DNA from: Mallotus nudiflorus
Lineage: Eukaryota; Streptophyta; Magnoliopsida; Malpighiales; Euphorbiaceae
DNA length: 64,000 nucleotides
NCBI GenBank assembly: GCA_947683625.1
Contig: CANTUR010000124.1
Location: 1,302,001 to 1,366,000 of the forward strand
Direction: 5' to 3'
Below are positions 55,504 through 64,000 of the stretch, piece after piece. The notes below the pieces were generated by a model. The model was not told the DNA's origin. It worked only from the letters and a program-made list of their open reading frames with translations, and made no database searches. How positions within the stretch are numbered: the stretch's first letter is position 1; every line of letters begins with the position of its first letter. Both the position numbers and the translations under genes were made by a program.

Positions 55504-57893
55504 AACGCAGCAACAACAACAACAACAGTAATGCCGGTGACATTCCGATGGAGATAGCTCGCGATCCTGGGCTCGTTCGACTCCTCTCGGTCCGGGCAAG
55601 TTAATTCTCAAGTCGTTTCGAGGTTAGAATATTTGGTAATTGATTTATGCTCAAGTTTTAGTTTAGGTTAACTTGATTTATCATTTTTTTTGAGCTTGAA
55701 TTTGTATGATCCATGCTTAATGTCTTTGTAAATGTTATTGTGTGTAGCTAGAGCTATTCAAATATATTTTTGTTTAATTTTTATGAATTATTTGAATTTT
55801 TGGTGTTTTGGTGAGTCATTGTTTTGATGACCCTCGCCGAAAAATTTTTATATTTTTAGTAAATTTTTTAAATTATTTGGATGACAGTTTGTGAAGAAAA
55901 TTTGGTGAGATTGATTTTCGATTTTTAGTCATGAATTTTCGAAAGTTTATGTACAAAAATTAATTATTGGAAAAATTAATATAAATTAGTAAATTTGGTG
56001 TTTTAATTGAAATTATTGTTAATTAGTATGTTTTGAATAATTTTGGAATAATAAATAATATTAAAATATTTTTTACAAATTATTTATTATTTTTAACTAA
56101 TTAATAATAATTTTTGAAAATATATTCAAATAATAATTTTATTTATTGTTTTTGTGATTAAATGAATTTTTAACTATTTTTATTACATATTTGAACTATT
56201 TAAATAATTATTTTTGAATATTACTATTTAATTTCGAATAATTGAAAAATGCATTTTTATTAATATTATATAATTTAATTAAGATTTATTAACTAATTTG
56301 AAAATAATTAGCTTTAAGGTATTTATTATTTAAATAACTTGAATTTTGGTATTTATTGATTTCTATGGATTTTAATGATTCTTAATATTCATTATTAAAT
56401 TATTAGCTTTTGTGCATTTTGCTTCTCGATTGAGTGAATTGTATAGTTCGGGGGCCCAACCCGAGAAGTTGTGCATTTGTGAATATTGTAGAATTCTTGT
56501 AAAATGTGACATCGGGTCAATCCTGAATTTTTTATTTTTGGTCAAGTCATGTCTTAGATCGAGTCATCCTTTAGAATTCCTAGAAGTATAAAATTATGAT
56601 TTTGATTCTAATATTTTTATTATTTATTCATTTTCTATAGTTGAGCTGAGACCGAAGCCTCATAAACTAGGCCAGTCTATTTCTTTTAAAGGAACGCACA
56701 TCTATGAATTATTATTTTATATATGCATTGCATGTAGAATACATATTTGTGAGCATCCATAATTTTTATAATGCATTTAAAAATGATTTATTTTATTAAA
56801 TGATTATATATATATTTGGTATATCTTTGGTATATATTCAGTATATCTTTGATATATATTTGGTATATGTTTAATATATATTTGGTATTTATTCAGTATA
56901 TGTTAGGTATATAATTGGTATATTTCTTTAAAAATGGATGTTATCATGTTTAAATTATGCATTTTATTATTTTTAATAATTATAAGATTTATTTGAAGGA
57001 TAGCAGTAGAACATGCTACCTAGTGGGCTGCACTAGGACTGTGTACGTACTATAGATTTAGGATTTGATATTATGAAATTATTGATGTGAGACTTGATTG
57101 ATTGATTATCAAGGTTTTCTATGAGTGAGTGGTGTGATTGTGGGAGCTCGGTTGACCTAGTGTCTCGGGGCCAATCACGCCGACAGTGAGACTGTAGGAG
57201 CTCAGTTGACTTATTATTTCGAGGCCAGTCTACTATCCAAAAATGGAAAAAGGAAATATTTTGAAATTAAGTGAGTTTGTTAGCTAGTAAGATTTAATAA
57301 TTTAGGTTACGTAATATTTTAGGGTTCTACTTCGATTCTTTAACCAAAATAAACTTTTCTACATTTATTATTATATAAAAGTGAATTTTATCATCTATAT
57401 GAAATGTATGTGTATATAAATAAATAAATAAATATATACACACACCATACTGATCCTTGATTGTGTATGACTTTAGATTGCATGTATATATATTATAATA
57501 ATTCATTCAAAGAGGTCTAACCCCTCTTTTTCAAAATCTACTACTTCAGACATTTTTCATAATACTCTTCATCAAACTCTTTTCTCTTTGGCTGATTTAT
57601 GTAAATAATGAACTGTCATTTTTCTTGTATTTTAGTAATCATTGCAGTAGTAATGTATTTGTGTTAGTAGTGTATTGTATTATTAGAGATCTTATTTTTG
57701 AATCTTGTATGAAGATATTTTTATTATGTTATGATATACATAATTATTTTTATATTAATTAAAGTTTTAATTATGGCATATTTTTGTATTATATTTGTAG
57801 GTGTTTTTATTTTAAGGCTTGCTATAGGTTTCAAATTTGAAAGAATTTTCATTCCCTAGCGTCGGTCATAACTCCCCCGTTTAGGTTATAACA
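55504..57893 (+). repeat. Gypsy 5' LTR, right part
   Basis: It continues the LTR after the nested insertion. Blocks such as GGAGATAGCTCGCGATCC (55552) match 62930 in the 3' LTR. It ends GGTTATAACA at 57893, four bases before the primer-binding site. A reiterated TTTGGTATATAT-like block lies near 56811-56930. Confidence 0.85.
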
Positions 57894-57897
57894 AAGT

Positions 57898-57909
57898 TGG
57901 CATCAGAGC
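57898..57909 (+). other. Primer-binding site of the Gypsy element
   Basis: TGGCATCAGAGC follows the LTR by four bases and differs by one base from the initiator tRNA-Met complement TGGTATCAGAGC. Confidence 0.8.
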
Positions 57910-58091
57910 CCTAAGTTTTTAATGTTATGGACCTAGGTTATCAGAGTTATGTTTTCTTTAAAACTACTACAGTAAATTAGGTTCAATCATATGTTTGATA
58001 AGTCTTCGTTGCTTTTAGAATTTTGCATAATTGTTAGGGTATCTGTTTATTATCTTTTTTGTCTAAATTTCGCTGGTTTTGTCATTTCAGA
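57910..58091 (+). other. Leader of the Gypsy element
   Basis: The stretch between the primer-binding site and the gag ATG. The ORF from 57991 passes through it out of the gag frame and is not supported. Confidence 0.5.
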
Positions 58092-58900
58092 ATGTGGAGA
58101 CGAGCATGTGTCTCTCCACCGATCATTAAGGCCAAGGATGATGAGTTTTTTCAGGACGAGGTTTTACCTCATGAGCCTCTAGTCAGGCACTGAGGCAAAG
58201 GTAGAGGTAGACCTCGAGAAGCGGTAAGTCATCATAGGTAGAGAGAGCTATAGGATGAGGAACCTGTAGAGTAAGAGTTTGAGGAAGTTGTTATACCTCC
58301 AGTCAGACCACAATTACAACTTGGTTATTAGCAGGGCATGTCCGACCTTGGGGCAATGTTATTTTATGCCAGAGTTAGCAAGATATCATTTGACGAGACT
58401 ACAGATCCTTTGGATCTTCTTTATACTTTTAAGACGAGGACTCAGATTGCTCACATCGAGTATCAGTGGATCATGATAGTCGAGCTATCTGTAAAGGGGC
58501 CAACACTAGATTAGTTCATTTAGGTCATCCAGCTGCACATGACAACACTCACCTGGGCTCAGTTTTGAGACAAATTTATGAGGTGTTTTTGCCCAGAGCC
58601 TATACATATGAGTTACAATCTTCAGCTGATGAGTATCACCAAAGGTGACAGATCAATAAAGGAGTACACCAGAGAGTTCCTCAGACTGGGTCGGTATGCA
58701 GAGGACCTAATGAGAGATCAGTACTTCATAATTACAATGTATGTCACTAGACTGGGTTCTGCATTTGCTGGGATGCCTACTGTAGATCTTACTCTTGAGT
58801 CGATAATAAAGTTTGCCAAGGAGATAAAGCTCATAATGGTCAAGCTAGAGTCTTTACCCTCACCTAGTAGGATGCTCAAGCATCCAATGCCATTGTTGTA
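58092..58900 (+). pseudogene. gag of the Gypsy element, broken
   Basis: ATG at 58092 begins MWRRACVSPP, with a stop after LVRH near 58190. Further readable pieces are SFDETTDPLDLLYTFKTRT, then GDRSIKEYTREFLRLGRYAED and TRLGSAFAGMPTVDLTLES in a 107-codon open stretch (58578-58901). The order matches a Retrotrans_gag domain. No CCHC zinc knuckle (CxxCxxxGHxxxxC) is found before the protease, which follows within about 45 bp, so that part is probably deleted. Confidence 0.75.
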
Positions 58901-58933
58901 AGTATACTTTTAATTTGTTACTTAGATGCTAGA

Positions 58934-59420
58934 GTTTTGATTAATTAAGGTACCACACATTCTTTTGTGTCCCCTATTTTTTCTTTGAAGTCATGTTGGC
59001 AAGCTTTATGGATGGAATTTCCTTTATCTGTCACCACTCCTCTAAGCGATTCGTTAGACACCAATGTGGTTCTTTCTGGTTATCCAGTGTTATTAGGAGG
59101 TAGATAATTGTTTGTGGAATTAGTGTTGTTGGATATAATGGAGTTTGATGTGATTTTTAGTATGGATTGGTTATCTCAGCACTATGCCATTGTGGATTGT
59201 CGGAGTAAAGAGGTAATTTTTAGAATTCTAGATGAAGAAGAGTTTAAGTTTATGAGTGATAAAAGTTCTGCACCTCAGAATCTTATTTATGCTATCACGA
59301 CTAAGAAGATGCTGAGGAAAGGTTCTCAAGGATACTTGACACTAGTCAAGGATACTTCAGTGGAGAAGTTGTCTCTCATAGATGTTTCGATAGGTTGTGA
59401 GTTTTCTGACGTTTTTCTTA
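58934..59420 (+). pseudogene. Protease of the Gypsy element
   Basis: The active-site segment at 58943-58966 reads Asn-stop-Gly-Thr-Thr-His-Ser-Phe, where the family has Asp-Ser-Gly. The same frame continues, with breaks, into a clean 146-codon stretch from 59108 with FVELVLLDIMEFDVIFSMDWL and HYAIVDCRSKEVIF, the usual end of a Gypsy retropepsin domain and its link to RT. Catalytic Asp is lost. Confidence 0.75.
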
Positions 59421-60800
59421 ATGAGTTGCCAAGTTTACCACCTCACAGAGAGATCGAATTCTATATAGATGTGGTCCTAGGTACAACTCCTATTTCGATG
59501 CCGCCTTACAAAATGGCTCCTACAGAGTTGAAGGAATTAAAAGAGTAGTTGTAAGATTTGTTGGATAAGAGTTTCATTAGACCTAGTATTTCTCCTTGGG
59601 ATGTACCAGTCATATTTATGAAGAAGAAGGATGGTACACTGAGATTATGCATTAATTATAGAGAGCTGAATAAGGTGACAATGAAGAACAAGTATCCTCT
59701 TCTGATGATAGATGACTTATTTAATCAACTTTAGGGTGCACAGTTCTTTTCCAAGGTTGAATTAAGGTCAGGTTATCATCAATTGCGGATCAGTGAAGCT
59801 GATGTTCCTAAAATGGCATTCCGCACTCAATATGGTCACTATAAGTTTCTGGTGATATCCTTCGGGTTAACTAATGCACCAACTGCTTCTATGGACCTGA
59901 TGAATATGATATTCAAACCATTTATGGATTAGTTTATGGTAGTCTTCATTGATGATATACTAGTGTATTCAAAAAGTATAGAGGAGCACGTATATCACAT
60001 ACGGATAGTATTATAGACACTGAGAGAACATTAACTTTATGCTAAATTCTCAAAGTGTCATTTATAGTTGGAGAGTATTGCATTCCTTAGACACGTGGTG
60101 TCTAAAGGTGGTATTCAAATTGATCCACAGAAGATTGAGGCAGTGTCTGGGTGGCCCAGACTGACATCATTCATTGAGATTCAAAGTTTTCTAAGTTTGG
60201 TTGGGTATTATAGGAGATTTATACAGGATTTCTTAAGAATTATAGCTTCTATAACTTGTCTAACTCAGAAGAATGTGAAATTTGTGTGGCCAGATGCTTA
60301 TGAGAATAATTTTCAGTTACTGAAGGAGAAATTAACCACAACTCCAATTTTGACCTTACCTAATAGGGAAGATAAATTTATTGTGTATTGTGATGCCTTT
60401 AATGTTGGCCTAAATTATGTGTTGATGTAGAATAGTAGGGTGATAGCTTATGCTTTAAGGCAATTAAAAAAGTATGAACAGAATTATCCTACTCATGATC
60501 TAGAGATGGTAGCAGTGATCTTTGCTCTCAATATTTGGAGACATTATTTGTACAGGGTGACTTGTGAGATTTTCATAGATTATAAGAGCATGAAGTACAT
60601 TTTCTAGCAAAGAGATCTAAACTTAAGGCAAATGAGATGGTTAGAACTCTTGAAGGATTATGACTACGATATTATTTATCATCCAGGTAAGGCTAATGTG
60701 GTAGTAAATGCTTTGAGTAGAAAGTCCTCGGGTAGTCTTGCTCACATTAGTGCGAAGAGGAGACCTTTGATCGAGGAGTTGCACCAGTTAGTGGATCAAG
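59421..60800 (+). pseudogene. Reverse transcriptase and RNase H of the Gypsy element
   Basis: RT blocks in one frame: LPSLPPHREIEFYID, SFIRPSISPWDVPVIFMKKK, GTLRLCINYRELNKVT, YPLLMIDDLF, FSKVELRSGYHQLRI, FGLTNAP and VVFIDDILVYSKS (the FIDD catalytic site). RNase H follows: VSKGGIQIDPQKIEAVSGWP, FLSLVGYYRRFIQDF, KFIVYCDAFN, YALRQLKKYEQNYPTHDLEM and YHPGKANVVVNALSR. At least eight in-frame stops occur, nearly all where Gln or Trp is usual, for example TAG 59546-59548 and TAA 59552-59554. The frame itself is mostly kept. Confidence 0.87.
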
Positions 60801-61990
60801 GTCTGATGATAAAGATTAGTAGATCATGAGGACTTTTAGCTCAGTTCAAAGTCATATTAGTGTTAAGAGATAGGATTAAGGTAGCTCAGGGCCAAGATCC
60901 TATTCTAGTAGAGCTTGAGGAGAATATTCATGAGGGGAAGTTTACTTATTCTACATTGGATGATGAAGGTATTTTATGGATCAATAGTAGATTATGCATT
61001 CCTAATATGGATAATTTGAGAGAAGAAATCCTTGAAAAAGCACATTCTATAGCTTATAGTGTACGTCCAGGTGTTACTAAGATGTACCACAACATTCGAG
61101 ATTTATATTAGTAGGATGGATTGAAGAAGGATGTAGCTGATTATGTTTCTAAGTGCTTAACGTGTCAACAGGTGAAATATGAGCATTAGAAGCCTTCTAG
61201 GAAGCTTCCGCCTCTTCCTATTCCTAAGTGGAAATATGAGAGAATTGCTATGGATTTTGTAGTAGGGTTACCTCATTCAAAGGATGGATACAATTCCATT
61301 TGGGTGATTATGGATAGGTTAACCAAATCAGCTCACTTCTTACTAGTTAAAGCCATTTATTCTGTAACTAAGTTAGCTAAGCTATATGTTAAGCATATTA
61401 TGTGCCTTCATGGAGTACCTATGTCCATTGTATTTGATAGAGGTTTAGTGTTTACCTCTTGATTTTCACAGAAGTTACAGGAAGCAATGAGCACCAAATT
61501 TGATTTCAGTACTGCTTATCACCCTCAGACAAATGGTCAATCTGAGAGGATGATCCAAACACTTAAGGATATGTTGAGGATGTGTGTATTGGATCTTGAA
61601 GGTAGTTGGGATGATCATTTGCCGCTAGTAGAGTTTGCTTATAATAATAGCTACCATAGCAGTATTAAAAATGGCACCATATGAAGCTCTGTGTGGAAGG
61701 AAGTGTAGATCTCCTTTTTGTTGGGATGAGATTGGAAGGAGAGCGTTGAATGGACCTGAGATTATTTAGGATGCAGTTGAGAAGGTTGTTATGATAAAAA
61801 AAAGATTAAAAATCGCAGCTAACAGATAGAAGAGCTATGCAGATCCGAAGCGTAAAAATGTAGAGTTTCAGTTAGAGACTATGTGTTTTTGAAGGTGTCT
61901 CCGATGAAGGGTGTGATGAGGTTTGGTAAGAAGGAAAAATTAGCATAGAGATATATTGGACCGTTTGAGATTCTAAAGAGAGTGAGCATG
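60801..61990 (+). pseudogene. Integrase of the Gypsy element
   Basis: The zinc-finger half has LREEILEKAHSIAYSVRPGV, YHNIRDLY, two TAG stops at 61109-61114 (Trp-Trp in the family), and CLTCQQ. The catalytic core keeps MDFVVGLP (Asp), IVFDRGLVFTS (Asp) and NGQSERMIQTLKDML (Glu), followed by a 65-codon clean stretch ending near 61684. A frameshift near 61670 leads into MAPYEALCGRKCRSP in another frame. Confidence 0.85.
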
Positions 61991-62300
61991 GTTGTATATT
62001 TATTGGCTTTACCTCCGAATCTGTCTCAAGTGCATCTAGTGTTCCATATCTTGATGTTGAGGAAGTATATTTCGGACCCTTCACATGTATTGTAGCCTAA
62101 GAGTGTGGAAATGAATGAAGACCTGATGTACGAGGAAGAGCTAGTCACGATAGTAGATTATCAAGTTCATCAGTTGCATTCAAAGTAGATTCTGATGGTC
62201 AAGGTATTGTGGAGGAGCAACAACATGGAGTAGCACACATAGGAGACTGAGGCTAAGATGCGGGTGGCCTACCCTTACCTTTTTCCTCGATGAATTCTTG
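61991..62300 (+). pseudogene. Integrase C-terminus and chromodomain-like tail
   Basis: It reads RYIGPFEILKRV, ALPPNLSQVHLVFHILMLRKY, DLMYEEELVTIVDYQVHQL and VKVLWRS, ending in AYPYLFP. This order (GPF/Y block, HxVFHxSxLRKY-like block, then a chromodomain-like segment) is what Tekay/Del-like chromoviruses carry. In the family this tail directs insertion to marked chromatin. Stops are present. Confidence 0.72.
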
Positions 62301-62340
62301 TTTTTTGTTCTTTTATTTGAAAATTCAAAGACAAATTTTT

Positions 62341-62355
62341 GTAAGGAGGAAAAAT
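62341..62355 (+). other. Polypurine tract of the Gypsy element
   Basis: Purine-rich AAGGAGGAAAAAT lies directly before the 3' LTR start at 62356. Confidence 0.65.
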
Positions 62356-64000
62356 TGTTATAACCCGAAATTTATAAATTACTAAATTAATTTTGAAATA
62401 TGCAGTGTTAATAAATATTTTAAATTTTTATATATTATAATTATTATGTGTAATTTAATTTTAGTGTTGTATATGATTATTCATTTATGTATTAATATTG
62501 TTATTATTATCGTTGTGAATAGTATTAATTTATTTTATCATAAATATTTTAATATGTTGTGGAGGAATTAATTTAAAAGTGATTATTTATTTAAAAATAT
62601 TATTGTTAGTATTATTATATTATTTTATATATATGTGTGTGTATTTTTGTCTTTTTCCCAATCAATAAATAAAAAAAAAGGCAAAATCAAATTTTTTCAG
62701 GTTTTCTTCCCTTCTCCTTCTTTTTTCTTCGTTTTTTTTCTTTTTCTTCTTCCTCTTCTTTCGAATTTTGCAGTGCCATTGAACCTCTGCCAACCACCAC
62801 CGAGCTTCATCAACTTCACTTCCTTTTCCCCTTCACTTCCCGCCAACACTAGCTAGCTCTCTCCTCGCCATTGCTGTCGATCAGCAACAACGTAGCAATA
62901 GTAACAGTAATGCCAGTGACATTCTACTGGAGATAGCTCGCGATCCCGGACTCCCTCAACTCCTCTCGGTCCGAGTAAGTTGATTCTTAAGTCATTTTAA
63001 GCTTAGAACGTCCAATAATTGATTTATGCTTAAATTTTAGTTTAGGTCAACTTGGTTTTCTATATTTTTGAGCTTGAATTTGTAAGATCCATGATTAATG
63101 TCTTTGAAAATGTTGTTGAGTGTAGCTAAAGCTATTCAAATACATTTTTTAATTTTATAAATTATTTGAATTTTTGGTTTTCCGGCAAGTCACTGTTTCG
63201 GTGACCCTCACTGAAATTTTTTTATATTTTTTTGTAAATTTTTTAAATTATTTGGATGATAGTTTGTGAAGAAAATTTGGTGAGATTGATTTTTGATTTT
63301 TAGTTAGGAATTTTCGAAAGTTTATGTAAAAAAATTAATTTTTGGAAAAATTAATATAAATTAGTAAATTTGGTGTTTTAATTGAAATTATTGTCAATTA
63401 GTATGTTTTGAATAATTTTGGAATAATAACATAGTATTAAAATAATTTTTACGAATTACTTACTATTTTTAACTAATTAATAATAATTTTTGGAAATATA
63501 TTCAAATAATAATTTTATTTATTTTTTTGTGATTAAATGAATTTTTAACTATTTTTATTACATATTTGAACTATTTAAATAATTATTTGTGAATTTTACT
63601 ATTTAATTTTGAATACTTGAAAAATGGATTTTTATTAATATTATATAATTTAATTAAGATTTATTAACTAATTTGAAAATAATTAGCTTTAAGGTATTTA
63701 TTATTTAAATAACTTGAATTGTAGTATTTTATTGATTTTTATGGATTTTAATGATTTTTAATATTTATTATTAAATTATTAGCTTTTGTGCATTTTGCTT
63801 CTCAATTGGGTGAATTATGTAATTCAGAAGGGCCCAACCCAAGAAGTTGTGCATTTGTGGATATTGAAATGTGTTTGCTTGTAGGATCGGCTTTACTTTT
63901 AGTACAGAGACGTCTGTTTTATAGAGGAGACTTTGCTGAATTTTCGGTAGAATTCTCATAAAACGTGACATCGGATCAATCCAGAGTTTTTGATTCTTGG
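62356..64000 (+). repeat. Gypsy 3' LTR, first 1645 bp (cut by window edge)
   Basis: It starts TGTTATAACC and aligns with 49609-50119 and then 55504-56530 without interruption, which shows that the 5' LTR copy received its insertion after the element had integrated. The ORFs at 62635-62856 and 63971-63771 lie inside the LTR and are not genes. Confidence 0.88.

Larger units (their letters stand above)
49609..64000 (+). mobile_element. Gypsy element, Tekay/Del-like chromovirus, runs off right edge
   Basis: Plus-strand Ty3/gypsy element: 5' LTR 49609-57893 (2.9 kb after removing nested insertions), primer-binding site 57898, gag, PR, RT, RNase H, integrase, chromodomain-like tail, purine tract, and 3' LTR from 62356 past the window end. 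LTR ends form a 10-bp inverted repeat, TGTTATAACC and GGTTATAACA. RT text such as HREIEFYIDVVLGTTPISMPP is typical of the Tekay/Del group. All coding parts carry many stops. Confidence 0.87.

Noticed and set aside
49609..57893. A single 8.3-kb LTR
   Set aside because: The uninterrupted 3' LTR and two sets of target duplications show that 5.4 kb of it is nested insertion.
1..64000. tRNA, rRNA, microRNA hairpins or a new defence-type system
   Set aside because: No cloverleaf, rRNA block or coherent gene cluster was seen. The primer-binding sites resemble tRNA ends but are only 12-18 bases long.

Overview
This window is nuclear DNA from a flowering plant, most likely a eudicot. It is very AT-rich and intron-bearing. 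It holds one intact multi-exon plant gene surrounded by layers of decayed LTR retrotransposons. I cannot name the species. No bacterial, organellar, CRISPR, rRNA or tRNA features were seen.

Left part (1-17971): two Ty3/gypsy elements of Tat/Ogre type lie on the minus strand, one inside the other. Element A runs off the left edge. Its 5' LTR (7513-7671 plus 15950-17971) is split by element B (7672-15944), with a perfect 5-bp target duplication GGTGG. A carries degraded gag and protease but no reverse transcriptase or integrase, so the family looks non-autonomous. Both copies share a long 3' region with tandem repeats and a small basic ORF of unknown function.

Centre (17972-33600): intergenic DNA, then the only intact gene, a full-size ABCG/PDR ABC transporter. 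I reconstruct 21 exons at 21646-31012, all with GT-AG introns, giving 1492 residues. It resembles the Arabidopsis ABCG29/35/36 group. A same-strand paralogue follows: exons 1-4 remain at 31777-32721 with a frameshift and a stop. A relic of a PDR last exon lies about 13.5 kb further on, at 46226-46349, and is probably the other end of the same dead gene.

Between those relics (about 33597-43220): a Ty1/copia element is interrupted by a second Copia element (35228-39995), whose right end is a rearranged inverted LTR, and by a 380-bp probable solo LTR (42376-42755). Then come an unrecognised coding relic and AT-rich repeats.

Right part (46483-64000): a minus-strand solo LTR of a roughly 2.9-kb LTR family is followed by a plus-strand Gypsy element of Tekay/Del-like type with LTRs of the same family. 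Its 5' LTR (49609-57893) contains a related LTR (50125-55503), which in turn contains a Tat solo LTR (52412-54444). The internal region (57894-62355) has gag, PR, RT, RNase H, integrase and a chromodomain-like tail, all with many stops. Its 3' LTR runs off the right edge.

Only the transporter looks functional. I saw no convincing new biological system. The observations most worth checking are the non-autonomous Tat family with its conserved small ORF and variable 3' repeats, the duplicated splice donor in the transporter gene, the split paralogue, and the inverted-LTR junction.
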